Part shown: positions 34,755-46,867 of the stretch, one piece after another | How the letters are laid out: each line of letters opens with the position of its first letter | How positions within the stretch are numbered: the first letter of the stretch is position 1 | Assembly: GCF_027587175.1 (NCBI RefSeq) | Contig: NZ_JAPCID010000034.1 | Span: 1-64,000 of the forward strand | Direction of reading: 5' to 3' | DNA length: 64,000 nt | Origin: Solirubrobacter deserti | GTDB lineage: Bacteria > Actinomycetota > Thermoleophilia > Solirubrobacterales > Solirubrobacteraceae | The notes under the pieces: model-generated | Database searches by the model: none | What the model was told of the DNA's origin: nothing | Seen by the model: only the letters and a program-made list of their open reading frames with translations | Program-made: the position numbers and the translations under genes

Positions 34755-35297
34755 ATGCGCGCGCTCGTCCTGCTTCTCGCCGCCGGCCTGCTCGTGGCCG
34801 GCTGCGGCGACGAGCCGCGGGCGACCGCGAACCCGCCGCGCGTGACGCTCAAGCTCACGACGCCCGACGACGGCGGGACGACGTTCGAGGACCGCGTCGA
34901 GGTGCGCGGGACCGTCTCACCGGCGGACTCGGCGGTGCTGATCGCGGGGGAGAGCGCCGAGGTCGACGCGGGCGAGTTCCACGCCGAGGTGCCGCTGGAC
35001 CCGGGCGCCAACATCATCGACGTCAGCGCGAGCTCGACCGGCCGGCGCCCGGCGACGGACGCCGTCCGCGTCACGCGCGACATGCGCGTGCGGATTCCGG
35101 AGCTGGTCGGGCTGGAGTTCGATCAGGCCGCGGACGCGCTCGGCAAGCTCGGCCTGAAGGCCGTGGAGGAGCAGGGCGGCAGCTGGCTGGACCGGGTGAT
35201 CCCCGGCATCAGCCGCGTGTGCGCCGTCGATCCGGTGGAGGGCACGCTCGTCGACCGCCGCTCCACCGTCACGCTCCTCACCCAGCGGGACTGCTAA
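34755..35297 (+). CDS. PASTA-domain lipoprotein
   Basis: 180 residues. Lipobox LLVAGC (about 12-17), a predicted lipid anchor. Middle Ig/fibronectin-like domain (PPRVTLKLTTPDDGGTTF; ANIIDVSASSTGRRP). The C-terminal PASTA repeat is IPELVGLEFDQAADALGKLG, with VDRRSTVTLLTQ. PASTA domains bind peptidoglycan or muropeptides. Divergent from arsR; its start lies 18 bases past the arsR -35 box. Confidence 0.85.
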   Translation: MRALVLLLAAGLLVAGCGDEPRATANPPRVTLKLTTPDDGGTTFEDRVEVRGTVSPADSAVLIAGESAEVDAGEFHAEVPLDPGANIIDVSASSTGRRPATDAVRVTRDMRVRIPELVGLEFDQAADALGKLGLKAVEEQGGSWLDRVIPGISRVCAVDPVEGTLVDRRSTVTLLTQRDC

Positions 35298-35358
35298 ACA
35301 CCGGCTCACGCCAGTACGCACGATTCTGCGGTCGCCGATCACCGCCTGGCGCCACCCG

Positions 35359-35402
35359 GCGACCGGTCATGGGCCACCAGCACACTTCCGGTCACCGGTC
35401 GC
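35359..35402. repeat. Inverted repeat GCGACCGGT / ACCGGTCGC
   Basis: Perfect 9-base arms, 26-base loop, between the ends of two convergent genes. It could be a bidirectional terminator but has no T tracts. Confidence 0.4.
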
Positions 35403-35440
35403 CCCCAGCCGGCGCCGGCGACCCCGAGCGATCGCGCGTA

Positions 35441-37831
<2,391 letters not shown>

Positions 37832-37879
37832 GCCGGGCACGCTAGCGCCCATTGCGGCCACTTCGCTTCTCGGATACTG

Positions 37880-39280
37880 CTAACCGGGATCCGGCTCGGA
37901 CGCGATCAGCTTGATGCGCGCCCGCGTGCGCTCGCGGATGACGTTGAACGTGATGCGGCCCGTGACGCGACCGGTCGTGTAGCGCGCGGTGAGCCGGCCG
38001 ACGGGCCCGCCGGAGACCTCCAGCTCGCTGAGGTCGAAGCGCGTGATGTTGCTCTCGGCGAACTGCTGCTCGTACGCGGCGGTGACCTCGTCGCGGCCCT
38101 GCTGGCGCTCGTTGGGCAGCACGCGCTCGGCGTCGGTGGTGATGATGCGCCGGATGCCCGCCGGCTCCTCCTTGGCGTACGCGTTGGCGAACGAGCGCGC
38201 GAGCCGCTCGATCTCGTCCTCGCTCACCGGGGAGCCGGGCGGCGGGACCTTGGCGTCGCCCGGGATCACCGCGACCGCCACCGCGGCCGCCGCGAGCAGG
38301 CCCACGAGGGGGAGCAGCAGCCAGCGTGGCCGCTTGCGAGCGCGGTAGGTCTTGACGGGCGGGAGCTCCTCGATCGGCGCCTCCGGCGGCGCGTCGACGG
38401 TGCCCGACCACAGGCGCTGCATCGTCGGCGCGGCGGCGCCGCGCGCGACCGACCGCTCCTCCTCGGTCACCGAGCGCCCTTCGGCGGCCGCGAGCGCGGC
38501 GCGACCGAAGTCGCCGGCCGACGGGAAGCGGTCCGCCGGGTCCTTGGCCAGCGCACGGGCGAGCACCCGGTTGAAGTCGCCGGGCGCGGGCGGCGGCGGG
38601 TCGTGCAGGTGGGCGAGCATCGTCTGCGGGACGGTCTCGCGCACGAACGGCGGGCGGCCGACGAGCGCGGCGTAGAGCACGCAGCCGAGCGCGTAGACGT
38701 CGGCGCGCGCGTCGCTCGGGCCGGGCCGGAACTGCTCGGGCGCCATGTAGTCGACGGTGCCGAGGAAGTGCCCGCCGGTGGTGACGTTGGTCTCGGAGTT
38801 CGCGAAGCGCGTGAGCCCGAAGTCGGCCAGGTAGGCGTGCTCGCCGCTGAGCAGGACGTTGGCGGGCTTGACGTCGCGGTGGACCAGCCCGGCGGCGTGC
38901 GCGGAGTCGAGCGCGCCCGCGACCTGATGGACGATGCGCGCGGCCCGCGCGTGGTCCATCCGGCCGTGCGCGCGCAGCTCCTTGTGCAGGTCGGTGCCCT
39001 CGACCCAGCGCATGACGATGTACAGGCGCCCGTCCTCCTCGCCCGCCTCGTAGACCGGGATCACGTTCGGGTGATCGATCGCCGCCGCCATCCGCGACTC
39101 GCGCTGGAAGCGCTCGCGGAAGTCGCTGTCCGCGGCGTGCTCGGGCGCGATCAGCTTGAGCGCGACGGGGCGGCCGAGCGACAGCTGGGTCGCCCGGTAG
39201 ACGATCCCCATGCCTCCGCGGCCGGCGACGGACTCGATCCGGCACCCGGCAATATGAGCGCCCTCGAGCACATCGGTCAC
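37880..39280 (-). CDS. Membrane Ser/Thr protein kinase
   Basis: 466 residues. Hanks-type kinase: glycine loop GRGGMGIVY, Lys42 (ALKLI), HRDVKPAN (134-141), DFGL (153-156), APEQ (180-183). A basic segment (KTYRARKRPRW), a single membrane span (LLLPLVGLLAAAAVAVAVIP), then an external domain of about 130 residues (SFANAYAKEEPAGIRRIITT; FAESNITRFDLSELEVSGGP) that looks like an NTF2/SnoaL-type fold, in place of PASTA repeats. That suggests sensing of a ligand outside the cell. No phosphatase is next to it. Confidence 0.9.
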   Translation of the reverse strand: MTDVLEGAHIAGCRIESVAGRGGMGIVYRATQLSLGRPVALKLIAPEHAADSDFRERFQRESRMAAAIDHPNVIPVYEAGEEDGRLYIVMRWVEGTDLHKELRAHGRMDHARAARIVHQVAGALDSAHAAGLVHRDVKPANVLLSGEHAYLADFGLTRFANSETNVTTGGHFLGTVDYMAPEQFRPGPSDARADVYALGCVLYAALVGRPPFVRETVPQTMLAHLHDPPPPAPGDFNRVLARALAKDPADRFPSAGDFGRAALAAAEGRSVTEEERSVARGAAAPTMQRLWSGTVDAPPEAPIEELPPVKTYRARKRPRWLLLPLVGLLAAAAVAVAVIPGDAKVPPPGSPVSEDEIERLARSFANAYAKEEPAGIRRIITTDAERVLPNERQQGRDEVTAAYEQQFAESNITRFDLSELEVSGGPVGRLTARYTTGRVTGRITFNVIRERTRARIKLIASEPDPG

Positions 39281-39449
39281 GCGCTCAAGTGTGACGGACC
39301 CGGCGACCGTTTCCGTGCGCTGCGAGCCAGTCCGCGAGGCGTTCGCCCAGTTCGGCGCGCTTGTGGGCGTGTGTGACGTTCAACTCCGCCGCTCTGGCCG
39401 GCGCCGTCGACCGCGAGGGTGATGCGCGCTCGACCCGCCGCACGGCCTC

Positions 39450-39455
39450 TAATGT
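39450..39455 (+). promoter_or_regulatory. -10 element for a leaderless M20 peptidase mRNA
   Basis: TAATGT lies seven bases before ATG 39463, with no ribosome site in between. The -35 is not clear. Confidence 0.45.
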
Positions 39456-39462
39456 GCCCGCG

Positions 39463-40743
39463 ATGGACCCGATTGATGCCGGACGGTTGCGTGAGGACCT
39501 CGAGCGGCTCGTCCGCATCCCGTCGATCGCGTTCGAGGGCCATCCGCGGGCGCCGCTGGACGAGGCGGCCGCGCTCGTCCGCGAGCTGCTCCCGGGCTCG
39601 CGCTTCGTCGACGTGCCGGGCGAGGCGCCGAGCGTCTACGCCGAGTACGGCTCCGGCGAGCCGACCGTGCTGCTGTACGCGCACTACGACGTCCAGCCCG
39701 CTCCGCCCGAGGGCTGGAAGAGCGACCCGTTCGAGCCGACGCTACGCGAAGGCCGTCTCTACGGGCGCGGCGCCGCCGACGACAAGTCCGGGGTCGTCGC
39801 GCACCTCGGCGCGCTGCGCGCGCACGGGTTCGATCCGCCGGTGCGCGTGAAGGTCCTGATCGAAGGCTCGGAGGAGAACGGACGCCAGCGCATCCTCGAG
39901 GTCGTCGAGCGCGAGCCGGACCTGATGCGCGCCGACGTGCTCGTGATCGCGGACGGCGGCAACTGGAAGCTGGGCGAGCCGACGCTGTGCACGACGCTGC
40001 GCGGGCACGGCAAGCTCACGGTGACGCTGCGCACGCTGAAGAACGCGCTGCACTCGGGGATGTTCGGCGGCGCGGCGCCCGACGCGCTGCTCGCGCTCAC
40101 GCGGCTGCTCGCGACGCTGCACGACGCCGACGGAGCGGTCGCCGTCGACGGGCTCTTCGAGGGCGAGTGGGCGGGGGCGGACCTGCCCGAAGCGGACTTC
40201 CGCCGCCAGGCCGGCGTGCTCGACGGCGTGCAGTTGATCGGGCCGGGAAGCGTCGGCGACCGCCTGTGGGCGCGGCACGCGATCTCCGTGCTCGGCCTCG
40301 ACGCACCCGCCGTCGAGGGCGCCGGCAACATCGTCATCCCGGCCGCGCGCGCGAAGGTCGCGGTGCGGGTTCCGCCGGGCGCGGACCCGCGGGCGTCGAT
40401 GGCCGCCGTCGAGGCGCACCTGCGGGCGCGGGCGCCGTGGGGCGCGCACGTGGAGATCGAAGTCGAGCCCGCGTCCTCGCCGCTGGCCCTGCGCGCCGAC
40501 GCCGCCGCCGCCCGCGCCCTCGAGGCGGCGTACGGCAAGCCGGTCGCGGTGATGGGCAACGGCGGCTCGATCCCGCTCGTGGCCCACCTCGCCGAGGTCT
40601 ATCCGGACGCCGCGATCGTCCTCTGGGGCGCGCAGGACTCCGACGCGGCGCAGATCCACGCCGCGAACGAGTCCGTCTCGCTGGAGGAGCTCGAGAAGTC
40701 CGCGCTCACCGAGGCGCTGCTCTTGAAGCAGCTCGCGCCATGA
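39463..40743 (+). CDS. M20-family peptidase/deacylase
   Basis: 426 residues. Metal-site motifs AHYDVQP, GRGAADDKSG, EGSEENG, and the dimerisation insert in the middle; the C-terminal VMGNGGSIPLVAHLAEVYPD includes the last catalytic region. M20 members are dipeptidases, aminoacylases and carnosinases; substrate unknown. The product is cytoplasmic (no signal peptide). ATG 39463 is chosen because upstream starts add an unlikely 34-residue Ala/Arg stretch. The last 38 bases overlap the convergent RTX-type gene. Confidence 0.9.
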   Translation: MDPIDAGRLREDLERLVRIPSIAFEGHPRAPLDEAAALVRELLPGSRFVDVPGEAPSVYAEYGSGEPTVLLYAHYDVQPAPPEGWKSDPFEPTLREGRLYGRGAADDKSGVVAHLGALRAHGFDPPVRVKVLIEGSEENGRQRILEVVEREPDLMRADVLVIADGGNWKLGEPTLCTTLRGHGKLTVTLRTLKNALHSGMFGGAAPDALLALTRLLATLHDADGAVAVDGLFEGEWAGADLPEADFRRQAGVLDGVQLIGPGSVGDRLWARHAISVLGLDAPAVEGAGNIVIPAARAKVAVRVPPGADPRASMAAVEAHLRARAPWGAHVEIEVEPASSPLALRADAAAARALEAAYGKPVAVMGNGGSIPLVAHLAEVYPDAAIVLWGAQDSDAAQIHAANESVSLEELEKSALTEALLLKQLAP

Positions 40744-42151
40744 CCAGCCCGTTGCCGGCGAAGCGCGCGCTGAAGCGCAGCTTCGCGCGGCGGCTGACCC
40801 GCACCGTCGCGGCGTAGGTGCAGCGGCGCGTGAGCTTCACGCGCGTGGTCTTGAGCGTGCGCTTGCCGACGGTGGCGCGCACGGTCACCGTGCCGCGGCA
40901 GCCCGCGCCGCTCGAGGCGAGCCGCCCGCTGACCTTGAAGCCGCGCTTGACGGTGATGGTGAAGCGCGGCCGGAAGCGGTTGACGATCACCGGACGTTGG
41001 ATCGTGGTCGTCTGGCCGGCCGTGTCGACCGCGACCGCCGAGAGCGTGTTGCGACCCACATCACCCGCGGTCGCCTGGTAGGCGCACGAGTACGGCGGCG
41101 CGGTGACCTCGCACAGCACGCGGTCGTCGTCGAGGAAGCGCACGAGCGCGAGCCCGCGGTCGTCGGCCGCGTTGACCGTGAGCGTATTCGGGGGGTCGGC
41201 AGCCAGCCGCGCGCCGGTCGCGGGCGCGGCCCACTCGATCGTCGGCGGGCGGTCGTCGAGCGCGTTGCCTGCGGGCGCGACGTTCACGTTCTCGCAGTCG
41301 TCGCCGAGCACGTCCAGCGTGTCCGCCGTCACCGCGTCGGCGCCGGGCCCGCAGCGGACGCGGTCGCTGAAGCCGTCGCGCACGTCGATCGCGTCGTCAC
41401 CCGCGTCGGCGTCGACGCGGTCGATGCCCGCGCCGCCGACGATCGTGTCGGTGCCGGCGCCGGTGGACAGCTCGTTCGGGCCGGCGCTGCCGATCAGCGT
41501 CGAGCCGCTCGGGACCACGATGCCCTGGCCGAGGATCGCGACGTCCTCGATGTCGGAGCCGTAGTTGTCGCCCTCGCCCGGGAGCCCGTCGTTGGCGGCG
41601 TCGTCGAGCGAGACGGTCGGGGCCGGCGCGGCGGCGAGCATCACGTGCGTGGCGCCGTCGAGCCCCGGGCCGCCGCTGAGCGCGTCCCCGCCGGTGCCGC
41701 CGTTGAGCGCGTCGTCGCCGGTGTTGCCGTACAGCGCGTCCGTCCCGGTGCCGCCGTCGAGCACGTCGTCGCCGTCACCGCCGTCGAGCGCGTCGGCTCC
41801 GCCGCCGCCGTGCAGCTGGTCGGTGCCCGGGCCGCCGTCGAGGCTCACCGGGCCGCTGAAGTTGCGCGTGTCGACGAAGTCGTCGCCGTCGCCGAGGCTC
41901 ACGACGATCCGCTCGATGCCGGTGCAGAAGTCCTGGCTGCCGCACCCGGTGGTCTGGATCGGGTCGCCGTCGCCGTCCCGGGTGATGCGCACCTCGCGCG
42001 GGCGGTCGGAGTTGGGCACGTTGAACGTCACCGTGTTCACGCGGCCGGCGGCGGCGGTGTACGTCAGGGTGGAGCCGGTTTTGACCAGCGTGGCGGCGTG
42101 GGCGCTGCTCGGAAGCGCCAGCAGCAGGACGATCAGGACGGCAGCGCGCAT
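40706..42151 (-). CDS. Exported RTX-type calcium-binding repeat protein
   Basis: 481 residues, signal peptide AAVLIVLLLALPSSAHA. Residues about 115-185 carry RTX nonapeptides (GGxGxDxLx): GGPGTDQLHGGGGADALDGG and following, plus a shorter group near 255-300 (GGAGIDRVDADAGDD). These fold into parallel beta rolls when calcium binds. Residues about 330-420 are an Ig-like domain and the C-terminus (RLASSGAGCRGTVTVRATVG) is a Cys-containing beta domain also seen in the protein at 21792. Probably secreted and shaped by external calcium; enzymatic activity is not evident. Confidence 0.85.
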   Translation of the reverse strand: MRAAVLIVLLLALPSSAHAATLVKTGSTLTYTAAAGRVNTVTFNVPNSDRPREVRITRDGDGDPIQTTGCGSQDFCTGIERIVVSLGDGDDFVDTRNFSGPVSLDGGPGTDQLHGGGGADALDGGDGDDVLDGGTGTDALYGNTGDDALNGGTGGDALSGGPGLDGATHVMLAAAPAPTVSLDDAANDGLPGEGDNYGSDIEDVAILGQGIVVPSGSTLIGSAGPNELSTGAGTDTIVGGAGIDRVDADAGDDAIDVRDGFSDRVRCGPGADAVTADTLDVLGDDCENVNVAPAGNALDDRPPTIEWAAPATGARLAADPPNTLTVNAADDRGLALVRFLDDDRVLCEVTAPPYSCAYQATAGDVGRNTLSAVAVDTAGQTTTIQRPVIVNRFRPRFTITVKRGFKVSGRLASSGAGCRGTVTVRATVGKRTLKTTRVKLTRRCTYAATVRVSRRAKLRFSARFAGNGLVMARAASRAAPR

Positions 42152-42157
42152 GCCGCA

Positions 42158-42163
42158 ACGATA
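42158..42163 (-). promoter_or_regulatory. -10 element for the RTX-type gene, leaderless spacing
   Basis: TATCGT on the minus strand ends six bases before ATG 42151, again without a ribosome site. Confidence 0.4.
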
Positions 42164-42290
42164 CGGCTGATCCCGCCCGCCCGTCGCGACGAGCGGGACC
42201 AGTGAAGGCGCCGGCTGGAACACGGGCGCTGACCGGCTTGTTTCCGGCGAGGCGCCTGGACCAAACGGCACGTCACAAGCTATTGACGGG

Positions 42291-42836
42291 TCACGTCCGT
42301 CCTCGGACCAGCTCGTCCAGCAGCGTCTCGGGGTCGGCCGCGACCTTCAGGCCGGCGCGGGTCTCCGGGCGCAGGAAGCCCTCGGTGACCGAATGGTCGA
42401 GGAACGTCGTGAGGCCGTCGTAGTAGCCGTTGGTGTTGACCAGGCCGAGCGGCTTGTCGTGGATGCCGAGATAGCTCCACGTGTAGACCTCGATGAGCTC
42501 CTCGAGCGTGCCGATCCCGCCCGGGAGCGCGACGAATGCGTCGCTGAGCTCGGCCATCCGCGCCTTGCGCTCGTGCATGTCGGCGACGGTGTGGAGCTCT
42601 GTCAGCCCTGGGTGGGCGACCTCGCGGTCGACCAGCACCTGCGGGATGACGCCGACGACCTCGCCGCCGTGGGCGAGCGCCGTGTCGGCGACCGCGCCCA
42701 TCAGGCCGACGGACGCGCCGCCGTAGACGAGCCGCAGGCCGCGCTGCGCGAGCACCGCCGCGAGTTGCCGGGCGGCTTCGAGGTACGCCGGGTCGTTGCC
42801 GGCGCTCGAGCCGCAGTACACGCAGACGGACTTCAC
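42291..42836 (-). CDS. LOG-family protein (cytokinin-type phosphoribohydrolase)
   Basis: 181 residues from GTG 42836. Motifs: [54 protein letters not shown] (the LOG catalytic signature PGGxGTxxE), and an Arg in [10 protein letters not shown]. The family removes ribose phosphate from adenine nucleotides. In bacteria it may act in nucleotide salvage; the older name lysine decarboxylase is wrong. GTGA overlap with the aminotransferase gene. Confidence 0.92.
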   Translation of the reverse strand: MKSVCVYCGSSAGNDPAYLEAARQLAAVLAQRGLRLVYGGASVGLMGAVADTALAHGGEVVGVIPQVLVDREVAHPGLTELHTVADMHERKARMAELSDAFVALPGGIGTLEELIEVYTWSYLGIHDKPLGLVNTNGYYDGLTTFLDHSVTEGFLRPETRAGLKVAADPETLLDELVRGRT

Positions 42837-43897
42837 GGCTCGAGCGCCTCCAGCAGGCGGTCGAGGTCGGACTCGTCGTTCCACGCGCCGACCGACGCGC
42901 GCAGGTACGGCGTGCCCGGCAGGTCGCGGACGGCGACGCCGCGCTCGAGCAGCTGCTCACGCTTGGCCTCGGGTTCGTCGACCTCGAAGGCGATCAGGGT
43001 CGAGCGGCCGCGGGGCGCGACCGTGTAGCCGGCGTCGGCGAGCGCGGTGGCGAAGCGGTCGGCGAGGTCGGCGGCGCGGGTGATGATCGCGTCCAGGCCC
43101 TCAGCCTCCAGGACCTCGAGCGCGGCGGCCGACAGCGCGACCGCTTCGCGCGGGAGCGGCAGGTCGAAGCGGCTCGCGACCGACTTGAGCGGGCTCTGCA
43201 GGCCCAGGCTGGTGTCCTCGAACGAGAAGTACGTGGGGTTGACGGTCCGCACCCGCTCGCCGAGCTCGGGGTCCAGGTAGAGCATCCCGGTGCCGTCGGC
43301 GCCGCACAGCCACTTCTGACCGGCGGCGGCGTAGGCGGCGCAGTTGAGCTCGCCGACGTCGACCCGCACGGCACCCGAGCCCTGCGCGCCGTCGAGGATC
43401 ACCGGCACCGGCACCTCGGCGAGCTCCGCGGGGGCGAGCTCGCCCGTGATCCAGCTGACATGGCTGGCGGCGACGAGCGTCGTCTTCGCGGTGACCGCGT
43501 TGGCGAGCTCGGCGAACGGCACGGCCTTGATGGTCGCCCCGCGGTGGCGCGCGCCGATCAGCGGGCCGATCAGGCCGGGGTGCTCGGCGTCGGAGGTGAC
43601 GATCTCGTCCGCCGGGCCGATGTCCATGCCCGCCAGCACGGCGCCGAGCCCCGCGCTCGTCCCGCTCGTGACCGCGACGTGCTCCGGGGCGGCGTGCATC
43701 ACGCGCGCGTATCCCTCCCGCAGGCCGGCGGCGAGGTCGTGGCGGCGCGCGAAGTGCGCGTGCAGGCGGCCCTCGCTGAGCTGGGCGTCGAGCTCCGCAC
43801 GCGCCGTCTCGGCGGCGGCAAGCGGAATCGGCCCGTCCGTACCCGCATTCAGGTACGCGATCGACTGCAGCACGGGGAACTGGTCACGGAACGCCAT
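42833..43897 (-). CDS. Class V aminotransferase (cysteine desulfurase-like fold)
   Basis: 354 residues. PLP Lys195 in GQKWLCG, and the cofactor Asp in [11 protein letters not shown]. The opening [20 protein letters not shown] and [16 protein letters not shown] are typical. Known members are desulfurases, lyases and epimerases; the sequence does not single out one. It lacks the mobile Cys loop of SufS/NifS. Coupled with the LOG gene. Confidence 0.88.
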   Translation of the reverse strand: MAFRDQFPVLQSIAYLNAGTDGPIPLAAAETARAELDAQLSEGRLHAHFARRHDLAAGLREGYARVMHAAPEHVAVTSGTSAGLGAVLAGMDIGPADEIVTSDAEHPGLIGPLIGARHRGATIKAVPFAELANAVTAKTTLVAASHVSWITGELAPAELAEVPVPVILDGAQGSGAVRVDVGELNCAAYAAAGQKWLCGADGTGMLYLDPELGERVRTVNPTYFSFEDTSLGLQSPLKSVASRFDLPLPREAVALSAAALEVLEAEGLDAIITRAADLADRFATALADAGYTVAPRGRSTLIAFEVDEPEAKREQLLERGVAVRDLPGTPYLRASVGAWNDESDLDRLLEALEP

Positions 43898-43909
43898 GGC
43901 CGGCGGACC

Positions 43910-44509
43910 CTAGCGTCCGCAGACCGGCCAGGGCGAGGCGCCCTCCCGCGCGTACAGGATCGCGGCGCGTCGGTTCTGCTCGGCCTCCGACGCTGCGGCC
44001 GGGTTGCCCGAGCCGCCGACGCTCTGCCATGTGCTGAGCGTGAATTGGTACTTGCCGTAGAACCCGTTGCCGGTGTTCGTGGCCGGGTCGCCGCCCGACT
44101 CGCACGCGGCGATCGCCTCCAGCGCGGGGGAGGCAGTGGCGTTGCGCGCCTTCGCCCGCGCCCGGGCCGCCCGCCGACGGTCCTTGCGCTCCTCGCGCCG
44201 GATGTCGCTCCGGAGCGATCGGATCCGGCGCGCGAGCGTGGCGGGAGCATCACCGCTCACGCGGCGCCGGTACTGCGCGGGCGAGAACCCCTCGCCGCGC
44301 TCGTTCGCGAGCCGGCGGGCCAGCGGCCACGCCTTGCGCGTCAAGCGCTCCTGGGCGAGCGCGGTCCGTTCGTACTGCATCTGGTCGGCCACGGTGAGAT
44401 GGCCGGCGAGGGGGACCTGGAAGTCCGACTGGGCGGCGGCGTGCGCCGTCGCGGGTACTGCGAGAGTCGCGGCGCCCACGGCCAGAAGAGCGGTCGTGGT
44501 CGTGCGCAT
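43910..44509 (-). CDS. Rpf-like transglycosylase
   Basis: 199 residues from ATG 44509, with AAAGG seven bases upstream. Signal peptide about 1-25. A helical stretch rich in Arg (RREERKDRRRAARARAK) leads to the catalytic domain AIAACESGGDPATNTGNGFY (Glu137), then GKYQFTLSTWQSVGG. Rpf proteins cut peptidoglycan glycan strands and help dormant cells grow. Ends 13 bases after the aminotransferase start on the same strand. Confidence 0.92.
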   Translation of the reverse strand: MRTTTTALLAVGAATLAVPATAHAAAQSDFQVPLAGHLTVADQMQYERTALAQERLTRKAWPLARRLANERGEGFSPAQYRRRVSGDAPATLARRIRSLRSDIRREERKDRRRAARARAKARNATASPALEAIAACESGGDPATNTGNGFYGKYQFTLSTWQSVGGSGNPAAASEAEQNRRAAILYAREGASPWPVCGR

Positions 44510-44712
44510 GGTGAAACCTTTCGTCGCTTGCGGCGAGCGGGACACCGTAGCGGCCTCGGCCCAATCAGGTCCGGTTCCCGGAGGGGTGCGTGACGTTGGT
44601 CCCGCTCAGCGCAACTCGCGTTGTGCACCCCGTGTGCGCAGCGCTTGCGCGGCGCCAGCGGTGTGGTCGCCGTTGACGTCGGTTTGAACCCGCAAGTCCG
44701 CGGCTCACTAGC

Positions 44713-46671
44713 ATGGCCGCCGTGCGCGTCCCGCTTCCCGACGGCTCTGTCCGTGAGCTTCCCGACGGTTCCACCGGAGCCGACCTCGCCGCCGATATCG
44801 GCCCTGGCCTGGCCCGCGCGGCGCTGGCCATCCGCGTCCTGGACGCCGACAAGACGGAGAAGCGCGACGGAACGGCCTACGACGACGGGCGCATCATCGA
44901 CCTCGACGTGCCGCTGACGGACGGGCAGCCGATCGAGATCGTGACCGCGAAGGCGGGGGACGGAGACGCGCTGAAGCTGCTGCGCCACGACATCGCGCAC
45001 GTGCTGGCCGAATCGGTCCTCGAGCTCTATCCCGGCACCAAGGTGAGCATCGGCCCGCCGATCGCCGAGGGCTTCTACTACGACTTCGAGTTCCCGCCCG
45101 GCGTGACGATCAACGAGGACGACTTCCCGAAGATCGAAGCGCAGATGAAAAAGCACGTGAAGGCGGCGGAGCCGTTCGTGCGCTCGGAGGCCACCACGGC
45201 CGAGGCGATCGACCGCTACCTGCGCGAGGACCAGCCGTACAAGGTCGAGCTGATCGAAGACCTGGTGACCAACCAGGGCGTCCAGACGGTCGGCATCTAC
45301 CAGAACGGCGAGTTCCGGGACCTGTGCCGCGGCCCGCACGCGCCCGACACGGGCCGGGCGAAGGCGTTCAAGCTCACCTCGGTCGCCGGCGCGTACTGGC
45401 GCGGCGACGCGAACCGCCAGATGCTCACGCGCATCTACGGCACCGCGTTCGCGACCAAGGAGGAGCTCGCCGAGCACCTGGAGCGCCTCGAGGAGGCGCG
45501 CAAGCGCGACCACCGCAAGCTCGGCAAGGAGCTCGAGCTGTTCATGTTCTCCGAGCTGTCGCCGGGGTCGCCGTTCTGGTTCCCGAACGGCATGGCGATC
45601 TGGAACGAGCTCACCAAGCTCTGGCGCACGGAGAACTCGCAGCGCGGCTACAAGGAAGTCAAGACGCCGATCCTGTACACGAGCGAGCTGTTCAAGCGCT
45701 CGGGCCACTGGCACGTGTACGGCGAGAACATGTACTTCACGGACGTCGAGGGCGACCAGCAGGGCCTCAAGCCCATGAACTGCCCGGCGCACACGCAGCT
45801 CTACGACAGCCAGCGCCGCAGCTACCGCGACCTTCCGATCCGCTACTCCGAGCAGGGCCTCGTGCACCGCCACGAGCCGTCCGGCACGCTGCACGGCCTG
45901 CTGCGCGTCCGCCACATCACGCAGGACGACGCCCACATCTTCTGCACCGAGGAGCAGATCGAGGAGGAGGTCATCCGCTGCCTCGAGTTCGGCTTCGCGA
46001 TCTACGAGCGGTTCGGCTTCGAGCCGCGGCTGGAGCTCTCCACCCGCCCGGAGAAGCGGATCGGCACCGAGGACATGTGGGACCGCGCCGAAGCGGCGCT
46101 CCAGAACGCGCTCGACAAGCGCGGCCTCGCGTACGAGATCAACGAGGGCGACGGCGCCTTCTACGGCCCGAAGATCGACCTGCACATGACCGACGCGATC
46201 GGCCGCTCCTGGCAGCTCGGCACGGTGCAGCTGGACTACGTGATGCCGGAGCGCTTCGACCTCACGTACACGGGCGCGGACAACGCCGACCACCGCCCGG
46301 TGATGATCCACCGCGCGCTGATGGGCTCCTTCGAGCGCTTCATCGGCATGCTCGTCGAGCACTACGCGGGTGAGTTCCCGGTCTGGCTGGCGCCGGTCCA
46401 GGCGATCGTGCTCCCGGTGGCGGACCGGCACGTCGAATACGCGCGCGAGCTGCAAAGCGCGCTGGACGGCTTCCGCGTCGAGGTCGACGACCGCACCGAG
46501 TCGATCGGCCGCAAGATCCGCGAGGCCGAGCTGCGCAAGATCCCGTACATGCTCGTGGTCGGCGACCGCGAGGTGCAGGAGCGGACGGCGTCGGTGCGCC
46601 GGCACAAGGAAGGCGACCAGGGCGCGCTCGATCTCGAGGGCCTGAAGGCGCAGCTCTCGGCGGCCGAGTAG
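44713..46671 (+). CDS. thrS: Threonyl-tRNA synthetase
   Basis: 652 residues, normal length. An N-terminal TGS domain (1-60), the editing domain (HDIAHVLAESVLELYPGTK to about 240), class II catalytic domain with Cys357 (MNCPAHT) and other zinc ligands, motif 2 HRHEPSGTLHGLLRVRHITQ, motif 3 GSFERFIGMLVEHYAGEFP, and the C-terminal anticodon-binding domain. No ribosome site or T-box is seen upstream. Confidence 0.97.
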   Translation: MAAVRVPLPDGSVRELPDGSTGADLAADIGPGLARAALAIRVLDADKTEKRDGTAYDDGRIIDLDVPLTDGQPIEIVTAKAGDGDALKLLRHDIAHVLAESVLELYPGTKVSIGPPIAEGFYYDFEFPPGVTINEDDFPKIEAQMKKHVKAAEPFVRSEATTAEAIDRYLREDQPYKVELIEDLVTNQGVQTVGIYQNGEFRDLCRGPHAPDTGRAKAFKLTSVAGAYWRGDANRQMLTRIYGTAFATKEELAEHLERLEEARKRDHRKLGKELELFMFSELSPGSPFWFPNGMAIWNELTKLWRTENSQRGYKEVKTPILYTSELFKRSGHWHVYGENMYFTDVEGDQQGLKPMNCPAHTQLYDSQRRSYRDLPIRYSEQGLVHRHEPSGTLHGLLRVRHITQDDAHIFCTEEQIEEEVIRCLEFGFAIYERFGFEPRLELSTRPEKRIGTEDMWDRAEAALQNALDKRGLAYEINEGDGAFYGPKIDLHMTDAIGRSWQLGTVQLDYVMPERFDLTYTGADNADHRPVMIHRALMGSFERFIGMLVEHYAGEFPVWLAPVQAIVLPVADRHVEYARELQSALDGFRVEVDDRTESIGRKIREAELRKIPYMLVVGDREVQERTASVRRHKEGDQGALDLEGLKAQLSAAE

Positions 46672-46672
46672 G

Positions 46673-46709
46673 GGGTGACCCGCGGGCATCCGTGCCCCTC
46701 GGGTAACCC
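46673..46709 (+). terminator. Hairpin after thrS
   Basis: Outer arms GGGTGACCCG / CGGGTAACCC (one mismatch) around the inner hairpin GGGCA-TCCG-TGCCC. It starts one base after the thrS stop. No T run follows, so a terminator or a folded leader for infC. Confidence 0.5.
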
Positions 46710-46771
46710 TCTGCCGTTGACGAATCCGTGTCTCGGGCTCAGCCGGAGTATTCGGTCCTCGGAACGGGAAC

Positions 46772-46801
46772 TTGAGCCGCAGCGATGTTTCGCCCTATAC
46801 T
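46772..46801 (+). promoter_or_regulatory. infC promoter
   Basis: TTGAGC (46772-46777), 18-base spacer, TATACT (46796-46801). The leader to ATG 46868 would be about 60 bases. No ribosome site precedes the ATG. Confidence 0.6.
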
Positions 46802-46867
46802 TCGTGACGTTGAATACGCGTTCCCATACCGCGCCGCGTTCTTGACGTACGGCGCCTACACCAGCTA

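Noticed and set aside
46672-46867. A T-box or bL20 leader before infC
   Set aside because: No T-box core and no pseudoknot-like bL20 site could be recognised by eye; only a hairpin and a promoter are supported.
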